Positions 62,217 to 64,000 of a stretch of 64,000 bases of DNA are shown piece by piece. The stretch is from NCBI RefSeq assembly GCF_042767895.1, contig NC_091560.1, positions 32,294,796 to 32,358,795 on the forward strand, in the 5' to 3' direction. Position numbers and translations under genes: made by a program. Numbering within the stretch: position 1 is the stretch's first letter; every line of letters begins with the position of its first letter. The stretch is from Penaeus vannamei. Its lineage: Eukaryota > Arthropoda > Malacostraca > Decapoda > Penaeidae. The notes beneath the pieces are model-generated. The model had not been told where the DNA came from, did no database searches, and saw only the letters and a list, made by a program, of their open reading frames with translations.

Positions 62217-62716
62217 NNNNNNNNNNNNNNNNNNNNNNNNNNNNNNNNNNNNNNNNNNNNNNNNNNNNNNNNNNNNNNNNNNNNNNNNNNNNNNNNNNNN
62301 NNNNNNNNNNNNNNNNNNNNNNNNNNNNNNNNNNNNNNNNNNNNNNNNNNNNNNNNNNNNNNNNNNNNNNNNNNNNNNNNNNNNNNNNNNNNNNNNNNNN
62401 NNNNNNNNNNNNNNNNNNNNNNNNNNNNNNNNNNNNNNNNNNNNNNNNNNNNNNNNNNNNNNNNNNNNNNNNNNNNNNNNNNNNNNNNNNNNNNNNNNNN
62501 NNNNNNNNNNNNNNNNNNNNNNNNNNNNNNNNNNNNNNNNNNNNNNNNNNNNNNNNNNNNNNNNNNNNNNNNNNNNNNNNNNNNNNNNNNNNNNNNNNNN
62601 NNNNNNNNNNNNNNNNNNNNNNNNNNNNNNNNNNNNNNNNNNNNNNNNNNNNNNNNNNNNNNNNNNNNNNNNNNNNNNNNNNNNNNNNNNNNNNNNNNNN
62701 NNNNNNNNNNNNNNNN
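62217..62716. other. Assembly gap (500 N)
   Basis: Exactly 500 N. Left flank is reversed palindrome-module sequence, right flank forward TAATC/palindrome sequence, so an orientation switch is hidden here or created by the join. Confidence 0.99.
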
Positions 62717-63102
62717 ATATCAGTAATAATCTAGAAGTTGTCCTCGATAATAAAAGTTAATTTCGCTGTGTACATACGAAGCATGGTAATGGTATTTTAT
62801 TTTATGTACACCATTAACCACTATATTCTTTAATAGTTTTTGTGGTGTAATGGATAGCATGACTGTCTCCTAATCAGTAGACTCAGGTTCAAATTCTAAC
62901 GGAAACTATGGATGTTCCTCTTTAAAAAAATTAAATCAATATTTTCTCTGCATACATTCTATTGCTTTCTTAATCACTGTCGTTATTAATGTTCGTTATT
63001 GTTCCAGAATAGTACCAGACTATTAACAGGGACTATGAGCTTACTTACCTTCTAGTGTTGTAGTTTACTGTTCCTGCCCACGAATGATAGAGAAAAATGC
63101 TC
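62717..63102 (+). repeat. Short forward C-unit piece
   Basis: Forward palindrome module, C locus at 62836 and P module, cut at about 63102 where forward GAAAAATGCT becomes reversed CTCAACTTGTGG. Confidence 0.82.
62836..62906 (+). tRNA. tRNA-Arg-like (CCT), subfamily C
   Basis: CCT cloverleaf; T stem weakened (TCAGG/TCTAA). First T4 36 nt downstream at 62942-62945. Confidence 0.7.
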
Positions 63103-63444
63103 AACTTGTGGCAGACGTAATTTGATTCCAACAAAGCTAATTGAATTGTCTTAATATACATTTCCATCGCTCTTATTATAGAAATTTACATCTAATACAA
63201 TAATGTCAATTTTCAACATTAGTGTAGATCAAAGATCAAATAGGAATTGAGAAAAGCATTTTTCTATATTATTCGTAGGCAGCAACAGTAACCTATAACG
63301 CTAGAAGGTAAGCTCATAGTCCCTGTTCATAGTCTGGCACTATTCTGGAACAATAACGAACATTAATAACAACAGTGATTATGAAAGCAATAAAATGTAT
63401 GCAGAGAAAATATTGATTTGAAAATTTTAAAGAGAACATCCATA

Positions 63445-63515
63445 GTGTCCGTAAGGATTTGAACCCGAGTCTACTGATTAGGAGGCAGTCATGCTATCCA
63501 TTACACGACAAAAAC
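63445..63515 (-). tRNA. tRNA-Arg-like (CCT), subfamily C
   Basis: CCT; 5' acceptor GTTTTTG and 3' CGGACAC leave 3-70 unpaired, and box A begins TCGTGTAATGG. Box B exact apart from the flanking stem. T4 at 63421-63424. Confidence 0.68.
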
Positions 63516-63958
63516 TACTAAACAATATGGTGGTTAATGGTGTACATAAAATAAAATACCATTACCATGCTTCGTATGTACACAGTGAAATAAACTTGTA
63601 TTATCCAGGACAACTTCTAGGTGTACTAATATGGAGATAGAAACTTTCCTAAAGTTAGGTGATTGGCAAACCTTTTTTTCGGTCGTGTGTTTATTCTGTG
63701 ACGCGCCGATCCGGTCATTCTATAAAAAATACACCTTATACAAAAATGCTTAGTAACTCAATGTAAGCTAAAATATGGTGAGAACGTTTTTCCGTAGCAT
63801 TCGTGAATGGCAAGTGAAATTAAGCATTCAGTGGTAGGTAGAGAAGAACCTCTTCCACTGTCCTTTTTATAGACGATTATGTCACAATAACAATTGCACT
63901 GAAAATGATATTTTAAAAATATGAGTTAGAAAATAATTTCAAAAGTGTATGTGTGTTC

Positions 63959-64000
63959 GTCTCCGTCAGGATTTGAACCCGAGTCTACTGATTAAGAGGC
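63959..64000 (-). tRNA. tRNA-Lys-like (CTT), subfamily A, cut by window end
   Basis: 3' 42 nt only: acceptor strand, T arm with exact box B, variable region and CTT anticodon. T4 at 63941-63944. Confidence 0.78.

Larger units (their letters stand above)
63103..64000 (-). repeat. Reverse block C, A, to window end
   Basis: Loci at 63445 and 63959; the usual 443-bp-spaced C-A pair, continuing outside the window. Confidence 0.84.

Noticed and set aside
1..64000. CRISPR array or prokaryotic island
   Set aside because: Repeats are about 1-kb units with Pol III tRNA boxes, no short regular repeats with unique spacers, no bacterial genes, and a eukaryotic LINE.
1..64000. 5S rRNA, U6 or U1 gene within the unit
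   Set aside because: No stretch resembling these RNAs beyond a few bases; CTACTTACCACTG in the P module only recalls the U1 5' end.

Overview
The window is non-coding eukaryotic DNA: AT-rich, with no credible host protein gene, three 500-base assembly gaps, long (TA)n microsatellites and the 3' end of an RTE-type LINE. The LINE's C-terminal protein looks like copies I associate with arthropods, perhaps decapod crustaceans. That is memory-based inference, so the host is uncertain.

The window is essentially one array of tRNA-containing repeats. I count 51 tRNA-like loci (28 on +, 23 on -), about one per 1.25 kb, plus four 3'-end remnants. A full unit reads: a ~330-bp upstream module (conserved CACGTG, then a TATA-like stretch 30-40 bp before the tRNA); a ~71-nt tRNA-like gene with internal A and B boxes and an oligo-T terminator; then modules with recognisable cores: CAGACTGTGAAC, the GC-rich CGGCGCGTCACAGG, GCTAATCACCTAATC, TGTGTACACA, CACTGAATTCAATAC, GAATACATATTAGTGAG and a purine-rich stretch. 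Then the next unit begins. Below these are called upstream, P, GC, TAATC, palindrome, EcoRI-core, R and purine modules.

There are subfamilies. A, A', E and D carry anticodon CTT (Lys, 26 loci). C carries CCT (Arg, 10). B is weaker and carries CTG (Gln-like, 14). One A copy carries CTA, which would read UAG. F units lost the tRNA by deletion. Acceptor, D-stem and anticodon-stem differences between subfamilies include paired changes that keep the fold.

Layout by orientation: + 1-3188; - 3220 to ~10035; + to ~21010; - to ~25506; + to 30460; - to ~35137; + to a gap at 36804; LINE 37304-38035; a short - tail to ~38215; + to 47442; - to ~52188; + to 57797; - to a gap at 62217; + 62717 to ~63102; - to the end. 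Four + to - switches share an identical 13-bp-arm perfect hairpin, two of them 16.98 kb apart. The order A'(-), remnant(+), E, D, B, A, (C, F, B, A), hairpin, C(-), A(-), B(-), A'(-) repeats, so this is a higher-order, partly palindromic tRNA array. Which loci are transcribed and charged cannot be told from sequence alone.
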